A DNA stretch of 64,000 bases from Micropterix aruncella (taxonomy: Eukaryota > Arthropoda > Insecta > Lepidoptera > Micropterigidae): the NCBI GenBank assembly GCA_944548615.1, contig OX155976.1, forward strand, positions 3,424,442-3,488,441, written 5' to 3'. The notes below the pieces were generated by a model that was not told where the DNA came from, ran no database searches, and saw nothing but the letters and a program-made list of their open reading frames with translations. The position numbers were made by a program, and so were the translations under genes. Of this stretch, positions 25,820 through 37,010 are shown one piece after another (position 1 is the first letter of the stretch; every line of letters starts with the position of its first letter).

Positions 25820-26142
25820 AGCGCTAATTAAGGCTTTACGACCGTAAGACGGCCCGTGAGGCCTTGTCGCTAAATAGGAACAATCTACTCATACTGGTGA
25901 GGGCGCTCATGGGGCATTGTGGCCTGAACAAACACATGTTCAACCTCAAGCTCAGAGACACAAAAATGAGCAGGTTCTGCCAAGGAGCAGAGGAAACTCC
26001 CCAGCACCTCATGTGCGAGTGTGGCCCGCTGATGCATAAAAGATACACCCACTTGGGTGGTCATTACCTCCAACCTGAGGAGGTAAAACAATCTGGCGCC
26101 AAAAGCCTGTTGCGGTTCTTAAATGACACGATCGAGGCTTAG
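25820..26142 (+). pseudogene. LINE ORF2 C-terminal fragment with zinc knuckle
   Basis: The frame reads SLNRNNLLILVRALMGHCGL, NKHMFNLKLRD and FCQGAEETPQHLMCECG, the zinc knuckle and tail found at the end of RNase H-bearing LINEs. The wording differs clearly from the family at 3946, so it is a separate lineage. A frameshift precedes 25864. It stops at 26142. Confidence 0.75.
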
Positions 26143-26600
26143 CGCAGAACGTATAGTTTTGTAAGGTGGCGAACACAATAGTAGCAAGCAAGTAGGCGAT
26201 TAGCAATGGTAAAAGGCTCATAAAGACCTTAGAAAAGCGCCACACGACAAATAAAAACAATAAAAAAGGGCCTTACCCAACAACTCGGTTTTGCTTTTTG
26301 TTTTTTTAAGCAGACTACATAAAATAAAACACAAGCTGCAGCACAAAGCAATACCTCCTCCTGGCGGTCCATGTCGGAAAGTGAACATGGATGGTTTTGT
26401 ATAATGTGCTGCACTGTTTGCTTACAAAAGTTACACACGGCTTCGCTGATGGACACACAGGCTAAACACGCTAACAGCTCAGTACGTGTACTGCCGGAGT
26501 TGTGCACAAAATGTTTGAAAACATATGTGCAGCACACTGTTTTGGCGGAATCTCGCCTTTAGGATAACGTTGGTTTTATCAGTGTAAGAGCCGGTCCACA
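26143..26600. other. no recognised gene
   Basis: Probably partly the 3' end of the LINE fragment above; AATAAAAACAATAAAAAAG lies at 26249-26267. Frames on either strand show no known domain. Confidence 0.35.
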
Positions 26601-26649
26601 CGATGCACCGCAAAAATTTCGCCGTATACACGTATACATACACGTCAGA

Positions 26650-26996
26650 AACGCACCAACGGTTTCTACCTTTCAAGTGTCTCTGAAAAAGCATTTCATG
26701 TCCCTAAATTCCTAGTTATCCTAGGTCTCATCCCATCCTCTCCTATCCTTCGCTCCTTGCGAATTATTCCAAATCCTAATTTTATTTAAGAAATGGCATT
26801 TTTGTTTTTTGTTACTTGGTTAATTTTTGTTATGTAATAAGTTTTTCTTCTTTTTTGTTAATTTTTAATTTATCTTTTAGCACCTAAATTTTTACACTTC
26901 CACGAAGGTTGGCTGTAAGAGATTGTATTTTAGGCAATAAGTCCGCCTTTTGTATGATATTGGTTAATGTGCAATAAAGAATCTCTATCTATCTAT
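26650..26996 (+). mobile_element. CR1/Jockey-type LINE 3' end
   Basis: It contains TACCTTTCAAGTGTCTCTG, then AAAAAGCATTTCATG, GTTGGCTGTAAGAGATTG, GGCAATAAGTCCGCC and GCAATAAAGAATC, the same 3' end seen in the copy at 35760-36676. It ends in CTAT units. Confidence 0.65.
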
Positions 26997-26999
26997 ACA

Positions 27000-27035
27000 C
27001 GTACACGTACGTACACGTACATATACACGGCGAAT
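27000..27035. repeat. CGTACA/TACACG simple repeat
   Basis: Short run of ACACGTAC-like units next to the LINE tail. Confidence 0.7.
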
Positions 27036-27425
27036 AGTGTTGTAGTTAACTGTACGTAGAACTATTAAAATGAGGTAGTCAATGCCAATATCTTTTTCGT
27101 TGGTACTCATTTTAAACACTTCGATTAAAAATTAACAAAAATACGTGAAAACAAATGAAACAGACAACCATGTACCTTCCTTCGACTGCACTTAACAACT
27201 GAGCGGTGCATATTATCGGTTTGCCTGCGGTGCGGCGCCGGAACGCACCGTGTGACAGCCATGGATATTTGAATGTAGGACGCCGCAGCGGCACCGCTTA
27301 GGTGCCGCGCCAATTGTAATTGTGGGAGTTTATTTTAAGGAAGCTGGAGATATGAAGTGATCGTAAGCTGAAGTTCATTACTTTGGTTTTCGACGAGGCT
27401 AGTGTCGAAATATGTTTATTTAGCC
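27036..27425. other. no recognised gene
   Basis: No domain in either strand; GC-richer patch (GCGGTGCGGCGCCGG) near 27228. Confidence 0.35.
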
Positions 27426-27437
27426 ACCCACTAACAG

Positions 27438-27827
27438 GATAACGGTGTCGACTACAACGGGCGAACCCGTCACCCCAGGCTGGTATAACGATATAGATCA
27501 TTCTTTCAGCCGTGGGATGAGCGTACATTCACCCCCGCTGCTTAGGAAACAGTGTATTTCCATAGTTTCCAGACCCCTTCAGCATTAGTCAGAATGCACA
27601 ACTGATTCGACCGGTCCGCAAACCGTCCAGTGGCGCCGGGATGCAATCCCGCCGGTAAAAACCGGTCCACCAGCTCTGAGGCCTGAGACACAGGAGTCTT
27701 ACTAGGGGTAGGCGTCCACTCGAGGAGGCTTCTGAATAGGAGCTGAATCGTGAGTGATCCGATCCGAGAACAAAATGGATCTTGAGTCTCAAGCTGCACG
27801 AAACCATTCACCACCAAACCGTTAACA
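27438..27827 (-). mobile_element. unrecognised retroposon family, copy E
   Basis: On the minus strand it ends in the hairpin ACGGG-TTCG-CCCGT (27470-27457) and TTGTAGTCGACACC. ACCCACTAACAG is present at 27426-27437 and again at 27828-27839, a 12-bp target duplication. It keeps GGTCTGGAAAC, AGCGGGGGT and CCGGTC-type phrases of the family but diverges elsewhere. Confidence 0.75.
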
Positions 27828-27839
27828 ACCCACTAACAG

Positions 27840-28389
27840 TATGTTGTGTTAGGTCAGACGAATTTGACGGTTTCTACTTATAGTAAAGCGAGCACCCTCT
27901 GAAATCTGCCGTCCCTAGGCCGCGGCCTATACGGCCTATTCACAAATCCAGCACTGGGTCTAATGGCCGATAATTTCGTTAAATAAAAACACATGTATAC
28001 ATCAAAAATAACATTTTTTATTTTATCAAATATAAATATAAATTTGTCTTTTTTAAATAAAATAATATCTTACAAATAGAAATTAAATATGCACCTATTA
28101 CACACTAGAAGGAAGTGTCTCTCTCCCGCGAAAGCCGCGCACTCGTACATGTAACGAGCTCCATTAAGTACATGCGATTTGTAACAAGAGTAGTTGAACA
28201 TAACCGTTTCACAGTACGCGGCCCTAAGTCCTAGTACTAAGTAGTAAGCACCTATGAACATCACTAGGAACACTTTCTTTTTTTTTAATTCCAAATATAT
28301 CACATACTTCTTTTATTGTCCTTTTAGGACTATTACTATACTTTGGCCTTTGTCTTATCGGTTATAGTGTGGCCAAAAAATCGTGTCGC
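27840..28389. other. no gene; dispersed repeat segment
   Basis: 28085-28160 repeats sequence found at 23440-23530. Otherwise AT-rich. Confidence 0.4.
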
Positions 28390-29168
28390 TGAAACGAGGA
28401 TACCTAATTAGGCAGTGAGATTAGGAATGATAACCGTCTGGACACTGACATCCCAGTACGCATAGCCAGAGCTGCCCCCGCATTCGGCAAACTAAACCAA
28501 CGTGTCTGGAAATCGCATGATCTGAAAGTGAAAACAAAGCGATTGTCCTACCCGTATTGTTGTATGCCTCCGAAACGTGGTGCCTCTACAGGAAAGAAAT
28601 TAAGAAATTAGACGTCTTCCACATGAGGTGCCACCGAAACATCCTGAGGATAAGATGGGAAGATCGTGTGTCAAACACAGAAGTGTTACGGCGGACGAAA
28701 ATGCAGGGCATGGAAGCTATGCTAATGAAAACTCAGCTGAGGTGGTGTGGGCATATAGTGCGTATGAAAGACGACCGCCTCCCGAAAGCCGTGTTTTATG
28801 CCCAACTCTCAAAAGGCGCACGCAAAGTCGGCGGACAGCACCTACGCTATAAAGATGTCTTAAAAAGGCACTTAACCGCCAGTGGTATTCCACCTGAGAG
28901 CTGGGAGAGGGCTGCTCACAAACGCAGCGAGTGGCGCTCCAGTGACCACAAAGAGTTTGAGGAAGCCCGGCTTGAAAACATCGACTCGAACCACCAACAT
29001 TGCAAAACTCGTCCGAAGCCCACCTACACATACACTTACAACAACTGTGGTGAACTCTACTGTAGCGTTGTAATCGGACCTTTAGAAACAAACTGGGATT
29101 CACGAGTCACTTCCGCGCATTTTCGAAGAAGTCCTGTCAACCAAGAGGTCGCCGTCGTCGGATCACGA
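28390..29168 (+). pseudogene. LINE reverse transcriptase C-terminal region
   Basis: It begins with DIPVRIARAAPAFGKLNQRV and then, in the frame opening near 28557, LLYASETWCLYRKEIKKLD, FHMRCHRNILRIRWEDRV, LRWCGHIVRMKDDRLPKAVF and VGGQHLRYKDVLKRHL. These are the segments after the RT palm in LINEs of the kind that end in a Cys-rich region. The expected C-x2-C end is degraded (NNCGELYC). The last frame of about 200 codons is open but the core RT is missing and a one-base slip is needed near 28545. Confidence 0.75.
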
Positions 29169-29197
29169 TGAGCAGGACATCATATCGCATAATCACA

Positions 29198-29330
29198 TAA
29201 GGGACCGTCCATATATTATGTAATCAACCAGGGGAAGGGAGGGGGGTTAGGGCTGAGGCTTACGCTTAATTACGTGGGGGGAAGGGGGGTGGGTGCTCGT
29301 CCTGATTACGTAATCAACTTTAGTCACCAC
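29198..29330. mobile_element. MITE-like segment (GGGACCGTCCATATATTATG)
   Basis: AAGGGACCGTCCATATATTA at 29199 followed by G-rich DNA and GATTACGTAATCAAC resembles one end of a dispersed DNA-transposon-derived repeat in insects. The other end was not identified. Confidence 0.35.
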
Positions 29331-29832
29331 ATCGCATGTTTTTGGGTCTAAACCTGCACGGAAATAGCGCAGTGCCGCGCCGAAGATACCCCTTCGCGCG
29401 ATGTGCGTAGATAGTCCACGCGCTCGTCTGCGATTGAGTGGCCCGGGGGAGTGTTCCTGCGCGCGCTGGCAATCCGGTGGCAACTCTGCGTGGCGGCGGC
29501 GCAGCACGGCAGGCGCGCCGCTGCAACTCTGGACTAGCGCACCGCTGCACGCCTAACTCCATCTTTGAAAGATTAGCGAGGTTGTGTGGCGCATCAACTA
29601 TGGCGGATTTACACATGGAGTTTCTCAGTACATACGCCAAAGTGTTTTCACTCCTCTCGGGACCGGAGGCTCAAAGGCGGGCGGATGAGGAGTGGGGGCA
29701 GTTTAAAAGAAATACAAAAAGTGCACGAAGGATCCGGAGTTCTAACTCATTGTGGAAGAGTCTTCAAACACTTTACAAACGCTGGGTTTACGATTCTTCA
29801 CATTTTCCGCAAATTCGGTTGATTAAATCTTC
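29331..29832 (+). other. GC-rich patch with a short open frame
   Basis: 29350-29560 is CpG-rich, unlike its surroundings. From ATG at 29600 a frame reads MADLHMEFLSTYAKVFSL, then SLWKSLQTLYKRW, into the G-run. No family was recognised. It could be the start of a host gene, or a transposon promoter and first exon. Confidence 0.3.
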
Positions 29833-29852
29833 GGGGGGGGGGGGGGGGGGGG
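29833..29852. repeat. 20-G run
   Basis: Twenty consecutive G, then AGGGG; able to form a G-quadruplex and prone to sequencing error. Confidence 0.95.
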
Positions 29853-29889
29853 AGGGGTCAGGCCGCTGAGTCTGTTTCGCAGGTTTCAC

Positions 29890-30085
29890 TGTCCAGCGAA
29901 CTACCATTTCAAAACATGTTATTGCTGAGAATGAAATTTGCATATTTTTCAAAGAAAATGCTGAAACTGTAGAGATGTACCTAACTAAACTGAAATCATG
30001 TTATAATGAAAATCTAAAAGCTCACGTGAAAAGGATGGAAATGGAAACAGCCATTGAAACGCATTCCCTGTGGAGAATCTGAAGG
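29890..30085 (+). other. open coding-like fragment
   Basis: A frame reads TISKHVIAENEICIFFKEN, AETVEMYLTKLKSCYNENL and KAHVKRMEMETAIETHSLW before a stop. It is helix-like and charged but was not recognised. It may be a TE remnant. Confidence 0.25.
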
Positions 30086-30149
30086 GCATCGTCGATCAAA
30101 ACTGTAATGGCTGAATTCTGTGATTAAAGGCCTGTTAGCACTCGGAGTG

Positions 30150-30690
30150 GTTCCGTGCGGCTTGGGTCTGATGGCCTGTCTGTGTTTTCTTAGGTCGACT
30201 CAACTCACGGTTCAGCTCCCATCCGGTAGCCTCCTCGAAGAGGGACTAACCTAGAAGGGCTGCCGTGAGTTGGGATTGGAGGTTCCGATCCGGGGAAACA
30301 GCTCGATCCGGCGAATAACCGGGGGAGTCTGGAAACGTACGTTCCGTAAGAAGCGGGGGTAGTTGTTGACACGGCATCATCTATACTGAGAAACGATCTC
30401 TTGGCCACCCGATCCCGTGTGAGCTTGACGAACAAAGAGCGCTTCGGTCGGCTGAATGACCGACTTGAATGACCGCTGACGTCAGGCAGAGGCCGTGGAA
30501 GTTTTTCGAAATCGAAATTTTCGATTTTCGAAATCGAATCTGTGACCAGATTGGAGGATAGAGAAATAGTCCAGATACGAGTAGTAAGGGCGCGAAGATG
30601 GCCCGCTGGGTAATACTTCCCAGTGCCTCGTGTTAAGGCGTTGGACTCTTACGGGCTGTAATGGACTCAGATGTAAGTAGATCGACTGTG
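30150..30690 (+). mobile_element. unrecognised retroposon family, copy C1 (divergent)
   Basis: It shares family phrases in order: TCAGCTCCCATCCGGTAGCC, GTCTGGAAACG, AGCGGGGGTAG, GGCCACCCGATCCCG and CTTACGGGCTGTAATGGA. The 3' hairpin is not visible. 30494-30535 is a dense palindrome of TTTCGAAATCGAA words. Confidence 0.55.
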
Positions 30691-30694
30691 GATT

Positions 30695-31378
30695 GTGTTA
30701 TGGAGCTAATAGGCCCTTGTTGAGTTGGCCACAAAGACCCATTTGTCACACTCACGGGTCAACACCCATCCGGCGCCCTCCACGCATGAAGCGCAAGACC
30801 GGGTAGGACTCTGACCTGAGGGCTAGTTTCTCACAGTAGTCAATTTTCTGTCGCTCCTGGACGGTTTAGTACTGTCTCCTATAGTGATGCCGACAGCGGT
30901 GACAGTTGTTTACCTTACGGCGACTGCTCTTAAAACGACCATCGGGTACCCGATTCCGGATGAACAGCCGGGCAAAGGATGCCGTGGTCCGCGATAGATT
31001 CGGTTGGCACCTTTTCACCGCTACGTAAGGGAGAGGACCGCGCAAGCGACCTCAAACTCGTAACCAGTCGAGAGACCGGAGTAATCTGGTCGCAACTGAA
31101 AGTAAGGATGCGAGTGTCGCCCGCTGGGCAACATACCTGGCTATCTCGCGGATAAGGCGTAGGCCTCTTACGGGCATGTGACGGATCTTGACGGTGGACT
31201 ATTTTGTCCTAAGTCTTCTACGCTCACCTTAGAGAGACAGACCGTGTAGTTGACAGCTATAGTTGTAAATTGTGGTGTTTGCAAAGTCTTTGCGTCTCAA
31301 TCCACGGGAGACAGAATGGCACGATGTCGTTATAACTCCCTGGAGTGGCGGGTTCGTCCGTAGTGATTGACACTCCTC
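30695..31378 (+). mobile_element. unrecognised retroposon family, copy C2
   Basis: It starts TGGAGCTAATAGGCCCTTG like copies A and B, carries TCACGGGTCAACACCCATCC and TAAGGGAGAGGACCGCGCAA, and ends with GCGGG-TTCG-TCCGT (31348-31361). Two stem pairs have become G-U wobbles, so the hairpin can still form. It follows C1 head to tail. Confidence 0.7.
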
Positions 31379-32034
31379 AATGCACTTGGAGTGAACGACA
31401 GTAAAACAAAGCCCAGGATAAGGTGAAACGAAAGAAGATTATCGACGAAGCCACGACTCACAATGAGTTGTAGCGCTAATGATGATAACTTTGTATTGTT
31501 TATCCTCGGTATTTATTGTACCTATTATTGTATTGTATTGTTTGATACTCGGCAGTGACACGAGTCATCGGCAACACTTTCCATTACATTCTTTTAAAAA
31601 TAATAACAATAATAATACGCACTAACGCTAATTATCAATTCTTAATATTATAATACTCAATAAAATTGTTGACATGTACAATTAACAGGGTCAAATGTTT
31701 CTAAAATATATGCCTTCTCATTTGTTCTGCTCGTCTATGTTTTTATAATAATACTTTCTCGGTTTTTTTGTAAGCTGCCGCGGTTGTTTTGTTTTTTTTA
31801 TTTTCTTTCAGAGTGGTAGTGCTAAAACGAATGTCTTAAATAAGTACCGTCTTGACTGCTTTTTGAAACAAGTATCACAGAATATATAAGGTATTAGATT
31901 GGACGTTTTGGCAATCCTTCTACGCTGGCGACATGCAGGTTGCATTGTCCGGCAAAACCAATAGCAATTTATTTGGCTATCTATAATTACACTGATAATG
32001 AATGTTTCTTTATTGACTGGACTGAATGATTATA
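31379..32034. other. no recognised gene
   Basis: AT-rich. ACCAATAGCAATTTATTTGG at 31957-31976 is found inverted at about 32859-32878, so a larger element may span this stretch. Confidence 0.35.
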
Positions 32035-32275
32035 AAATACCATAGACATGCTAAAATACCACGCGACCAGCCTGAGAAATCGACAGAGGAATAGAAATAG
32101 AAAGCTGTATATAGACCCCTCTATCCTTGTTTAGTCGCACATGCGCACACGGAAATATATACTGAGCGCACAATTATTATACTCAATTAAAGAATGATAT
32201 CTCTTTCTTTTCCTCTGTCGCATTCACTCACAGTCCACTTTCGTACTCCCGTGGTCTATTCTAGTATGTCTGTGA
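32035..32275. mobile_element. foldback MITE (ATACTAGAATAGA ends), copy 2
   Basis: The right end GTGGTCTATTCTAGTATGTC and left end CCATAGACATGCTAAAATA match the copy at 12981. It includes CCCCTCTATCCTTGTTTAGT followed by CGCACATGCGCA. Confidence 0.7.
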
Positions 32276-32507
32276 TAAAAACCCAATAATATAAACAATG
32301 ATAACATACAGTTATTAGTGTTATCTATGGCTTTTTTATTTAGGCTGGTTACAGCACAATAAAAATAAGGTACAATGGCGGACTTATTGCTACATTACAA
32401 TATCTTCCAGTCAACCAAAATAATACGAAGTGATAGAATGCCAGCTATTAGTCTATCTGAAATAAAATGCGTAATTATTACCGATCGAAACATTTATACC
32501 AAATTAA

Positions 32508-32857
32508 AAATTGACACCTTTATATAAATAATGGGACTTTCAATTTTAGTTCACAAAGAAACAGTTTTTTTTTTGAAATTTTGAAAAATTGAATGTTTTG
32601 ATAAATAGTATTAAAAAAGTTGAGCGCGTTGTGCCATTTAGCGGTAGGTAAAATATCGCGAATATTGTTTATTCGATATATTTTCCTATTGCTAGATGGC
32701 GCAGCGCGCTTAACGCTTGTCAAACTTTTATTTATCAGGGTTCCAAATTCAAAAAAATGACATATTTTTTATTCCAAAAAATTCTACCAAAAGTTGTATA
32801 TTTGCTCATCGATTTACCGACTTCAAGGATGTCACAAATTAAAAACTCATAAAATGG
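32508..32857. mobile_element. MITE related to the one at 35215
   Basis: It carries TTGAGCGCGTTG, GATGGCGCAGCGCG, CCAAAAGTTG and CTTCAAGGATGTCAC in the same order as the copy at 35215, but its ends are more worn. Confidence 0.55.
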
Positions 32858-33305
32858 CCAAATAAATTGCTATTGGTCTGGCCGCCAATGCTGTCAGCGC
32901 CTCTTTCATTTCGCCGTTTCAAAATGGTACTATGGGTTGCCAAATCGTACTATGGAGTTAAGCAATCTATTATCATATATATATAATCAATGATATAGCA
33001 AACGACCTAATACTCGCCCTATTAAAGCTGTCAAAAAAAGTAAAGTGCCCTAAGCAATGTACATTTAGATAAAACCGTACGATCGCCATCGACAGACCGA
33101 CTGAAAACGCAAAGAAGAAATGTTGGAAGGCAGTGACGTACCAACGGCACCAGACATATTGCAGTTCCTGTTAGTGAAAATCGATCAATAGTCTAGTAGC
33201 TTCTACGAGCGTCGCCTGTGTTATATAGACCCTACATGGAGGGTCAAATGCGGAAACCAGGCTTCATTTAAATAGTTCCTTTTTAAACTACCCTACGCTA
33301 CTTCC
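32858..33305 (-). other. 3' flank/UTR of the SLC41-type gene
   Basis: Downstream (minus strand) of the stop at 33308-33306. No clear AATAAA was found on the minus strand before the MITE. Confidence 0.35.
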
Positions 33306-33491
33306 TCAGAGGCTACCGTCGGCGTAGTACCGCCCCATAGCCATAAGGATTATAAAAGCTAACGCCAAGAACACGGATCCGAGGAGATCGCCCAGCGCCG
33401 TGAGGTAGGGAATAGCCGAATTGTCGGGATCTATCTTCCTCTTCCACATGAAGTGCACCAAGACGTGCGCGGCGTAGAGCAGCACCATCAC
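33306..33491 (-). CDS. SLC41A1-like: SLC41-type Mg2+ transporter, exon 8 (last, with stop)
   Basis: CTCTTTTCCCAG precedes 33491. The exon reads VMVLLYAAHVLVHFMWKRKI, then DPDNSAIPYLTALGDLLG and SVFLALAFIILMAM, and ends GRYYADGSL with TGA. The DPDN...PxLTxLGDLLG motif belongs to the second MgtE-like half and lines the ion path in this family. Known SLC41 proteins act as Na+-coupled or regulated Mg2+ transporters in the plasma membrane. Phase 0 joins it to exon 7. The C-terminal tail is very short. A hAT-like inverted-repeat end lies in the intron 46 bp from this acceptor. Confidence 0.93.
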   Translation of the reverse strand: MMVLLYAAHVLVHFMWKRKIDPDNSAIPYLTALGDLLGSVFLALAFIILMAMGRYYADGSL

Positions 33492-33537
33492 CTGGGAAAA
33501 GAGAAAGAAATATGTTATTTTTTCCATTATCATAAAG

Positions 33538-33640
33538 CAGTGTTTTACAAACAGAGGGTCGCGACCCCCCGGGGATCGCAAAGAGACTCCTGGGACATTG
33601 CAGTATAACTAAAAATAATAATCGAAAATTATACAAAATC
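33538..33640. mobile_element. hAT-like terminal sequence next to SLC41 exon 8
   Basis: CAGTGTTTTACAAACAGAGG followed by GTCGCGACCCC resembles the terminal repeat of Charlie-type hAT elements. The other end was not found. Confidence 0.35.
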
Positions 33641-33736
33641 TTTATTATCTCGTAGCACCTCGTGTGCTATCCAAAAGCTCGGGAAATTTGAATGTCGCGC
33701 GCGAACCATTGGTGGTACGACCTGCGGCCAATAGAT

Positions 33737-34730
33737 AGTTAGTTAGTTAGTTTGTCTGGGCTTTTTTTCCCGCACTTAGCCTCTTGATTGGGCCGTTGTG
33801 CGTGGCTCATGTTTCTATTTGTGTTTATGTTACTCCAGCCAACCCAGGCTGTCCCAGAAGGTTAGCAGCCTGTTTGGATTGCTACAGGCTTCCGGGACAG
33901 ATGCTGGAGATTGTAGTATTTTTGCCCGTTGCTCTGCCTCGCTCCTGCATTCCATGAGCACATGCTGTGGCGTTTCTTCTTCCTCCATGCATCCTCTGCA
34001 TAAAGGGCTGTCTGTCACACCTATGCTAAACAGGTGTTTGTTTAGGGGACAGTGGCCTGTCATAGTACCTGTCATAGTCATAGTACCATAGTACCTATGA
34101 CAGGCCACTGTCTGGTGAGGTGAGGTTGCGGGCAAGTTTTTTAGACGCTTCTGGAACCGCGTTTTTTTCCATTCTGTAAGGTGGGTTTCATCGGTGTTCT
34201 AGCGTAGCCATGTTTTTATTTGGGCCTGGGGTATGGGCATCAAGGGATCCGGTCCATATACTATTTTCTTTGATCCTCTTCTGGCCAGTTCGTCTGCCGC
34301 GTCGTTGTCCAGTGAGTCGCTGTGCCCTTTAATCCATTGCAGGGTCACTTTATTTGACCCTGCAATGGATTGAAGCGCATTGTGGCATTCCAGTACAAGG
34401 ACAGAGGTTATAGTATTTTTTGCTAGCGCTTGTAGCACGGAGGCACTGTCGGAGACAAATTTCAAGCTTAGGTCTCCGACATCTTTGGCTGCAACTGCCT
34501 GTGCTGCTCTGGTGATGCCAATGTATTCTGCTTGGAAGATCGTATTTAAGTTGCCTAGGGTAGTTGATATTTTGATGTTTAGATCATTTGAGAAGACGCC
34601 GGCTCCGGTACCTTGAGTGGTTTTGGAGCCATCTGTGTATATCCTTACTTCATTTGTACCAGAGTGATCTGCTGGTTCTGCAATGAGTTGGATATTGTAT
34701 CTACGATGAAAGACATAATGGCATATTGAT
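33737..34730 (-). mobile_element. RT-RNase H LINE, copy 3, with 11-bp target duplication
   Basis: This minus-strand copy of the family at 3946 covers RNase H to the AACT tail. GGCCAATAGAT stands at 33726-33736 and again at 34731-34741, so both borders are exact. It keeps FVSDSASVLQALAKN, NDAADELARRG and the zinc knuckle, but a short duplication of TAGTACCTGTCATAGTCA-like text at 34060-34105 and frameshifts break the frame. It lies in the last SLC41 intron, same strand as the gene. Confidence 0.92.
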
Positions 34731-34741
34731 GGCCAATAGAT

Positions 34742-35214
34742 GTGGCTAACAGTACTTTTTGGAAATCGTTGTTCAAATGGCCGTGTAGCTGAGTGGATGC
34801 ATTGTTGAGTTTCGTGCGGTTGTGTAACATTGTGTTTTAGTGTATCGGCGACTTTCTAAATTGCTGATTTAAAAGAGCAAAGGACAAATAGTTCGAAAAT
34901 CGGTCCACCAGGGGGCGCTCTAGATTTTTAATCTCGAAATATTAAAGACTTAAAGTTTGGTACACGTATGCCTTGTTGGGCCGAAACCACATTGTGAAAT
35001 TGTCGTCGGAATATCTCATATACAGCTACACTAATAATATTTAAATTTCGCCATACATTTTAATTAAATATTATCGTTAACTGTTGGTGCTTGGCCCGAC
35101 CCCCCGCCCTTAGCCGAGAAACGAAACGCGCCGCCAGAGGCGGTCGCAATAGAACCCAACCGGTCTCGTCCGCCGGCCGAGAGAGGGCGCTTATCGATTT
35201 TATTTATGATGATT
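34742..35214. other. no recognised gene
   Basis: Intronic. A GC-rich patch (35095-35190) holds CGCGCCGCCAGAGGCGGTCG. No coding signal. Confidence 0.4.
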
Positions 35215-35571
35215 ATACAGGATGAGTTTTAATTGACAGGCATCCTTGAAATAGGTGAATCATTACGAGCAACAAACAACTATTAATTAAAAGAATCTGT
35301 TTTTTTTTTTTGTAAATTTTGAACAATTTTACTTATGAATAAAAGTTTGACAAGCGTTGAGCGCGCTGTATTTGCGATATTTGCGATATTTCACCTACTG
35401 TTTGATGGCGGAGCGTGTTCAACGCTGTTTATACTTTTTTGGAAAAATATTTTTTTCAAATTAAAAATAAAAACCCACAATTTTTTATCAAAAGTTGCTT
35501 ATTTGCTTGTAGTACTAATTTACTCACTTTAAGGATGCCGGGTAATTGAAACTCACCCCGTATATTGAGAT
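35215..35571. mobile_element. TA-flanked MITE in SLC41 intron 7
   Basis: The left end ACAGGATGAGTTTTAATTG followed by ACAGGCATCCTT and the right end AAGGATGCCGGGTAATTG with AAACTCACCCCGT are inverted repeats of about 30 bp, each bordered by TA. That suggests a Tc1/mariner-derived MITE. Confidence 0.75.
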
Positions 35572-35759
35572 GAAATCAGACCTTGGCTACTTGTCGAGAA
35601 AGTCTTACTACAAAAAAAATCTTGCTACTATCTAGATTAGCAATCGAAATAATTTTGTTAGTTGAACTACTAATACAAGCCGTTATGGGCTAATAATACA
35701 CTAAAAAGACGTAAAATATCCAGCTAACTGTGTTTTAATTCGGTTATAACTCGAATGCG

Positions 35760-36676
35760 AAAAAAGAACACTCTGTGTGTCAAGCTGTTTGAACAGTAAC
35801 AAAATACGGTCTCCTCCATAATTCAAAGTCTGCTTCTGCCGTTACTAGACTATGCCGATGTCGCATATTTGGATCTCACCGAAAACAGACTGGATAAACT
35901 TGAGCGCCTACAGAACGTTTGCATAAGGTACATATTCAATCTGAGGAAGTATGACCATGTTTCCGAGTACCGATCAAAATTGCAATGGCTTCGTATACGG
36001 GACCGGAGAAATTTGCATATCTTTTCACTTCTATATAATGTCCTACACAACCCTACATCTCCCTCCTACCTCAACGAGGCTTTTACCGGATTAGGAAGTC
36101 ATGGTCTCCCACTTCGTTCAAGTCAGAATAATATCCTACGTATCCCAAAACACAATACCACTTTTTTTTCCTACTCCTTCTCCGTACATGCAGCTCGACT
36201 GTGGAATCAGCTTCCTTTAACTATTCGAGGCGCTAGCTCGCTGTTCACCTTTAAGCAATCATTGGAAAAGCACTTCCTTTCACAATAAATATTAATCATA
36301 AATTCTAACCTTTCCGTTATCCCCTCCCTTTCCTTACCTTATTTTGGCAGTTTATTTATTTACTTATTTATTTATTTATTTATTTGTTAATATATCAAAA
36401 TATGTATGTATATACATATACATACATATAATATGTCAAACTCAAAAATTTATTTATATATTTACATTTTACTTTAGATACACACACAATGTATATTATA
36501 TGCTATAATTTCAAATTTAATTTTAGGCTATAATTTGTTGCCTACTCTTCTTTTCACACCAGCATGTTGGTTGACTGGAAGATATTGCTGTAGTGTAGCA
36601 ATAAGTCCGCCATTGTACCTTATTTTATTGTGCAATAAAGAGATTTTCATTTCATTTCATTTCATTTCATTTCATA
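35760..36676 (+). pseudogene. CR1/Jockey-type LINE, C-terminus and 3' tail
   Basis: From about 35869 the frame reads RLDKLERLQNVCIRYIFNL, LQWLRIRDRRNLHIFSLLY, NVLHNP, SFSVHAARLWNQLPLTIRG and FKQSLEKHFLSQ, with a stop at 36288. This is the usual end of the RT polyprotein. After the stop come GCAATAAGTCCGCC, GTGCAATAAAGAG and a TTTCA tail at 36647-36675. Only the 3' part is present. It is antisense to SLC41. Confidence 0.82.
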
Positions 36677-36861
36677 AGCTTGACCGCGAGCGAGAGAGAC
36701 GGAAAGACTTTTTATGATGCGCATCCAGTGAAAGTCACGTCGCGCGTCACGACATTGAATTAGTGTGAGTACTGTGAACGTGCCAGCTCTTGCTGCGGGA
36801 CCTGTATAAGGGGACACCGCCGATTTTTTAATTAGAGAATTAAATTAAAAGTTGTACTTAC

Positions 36862-37010
36862 ATGCAATAGGGTGCATATGAGATACGAGATTGCGAATGG
36901 GAAATGTATGGTGGTGATACTCTTGTACAAATAATCCGCTGCAAACATGAAGAGAACCTGGCCGGGAACAGATAGGCAGATCAGCATTCTAGCTATCTTC
37001 GCTGAGCTCG
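36862..37010 (-). CDS. SLC41A1-like: SLC41-type Mg2+ transporter, exon 7
   Basis: TATTTTTCAG precedes 37010 and GTAAGTAC follows 36862. The exon reads SSAKIARMLICLSVPGQVLF, then MFAADYLYK and TTIHFPFAISYLICTLLH. It spans a membrane segment after the RISTxLH loop (SVPGQVLF) and part of the next. Length 149 nt takes phase 1 to phase 0, matching both neighbours. Confidence 0.92.

Noticed and set aside
26229..26694. Minus-strand Cys-rich frames of 71-102 codons
   Set aside because: No recognisable domain and no splice or promoter context.
32508..32570. Part of the long-TIR MITE family at 59305, because of TTTTAGTTCACAAAGAAAC
   Set aside because: Only about 19 bp match; the rest follows the different MITE at 35215.
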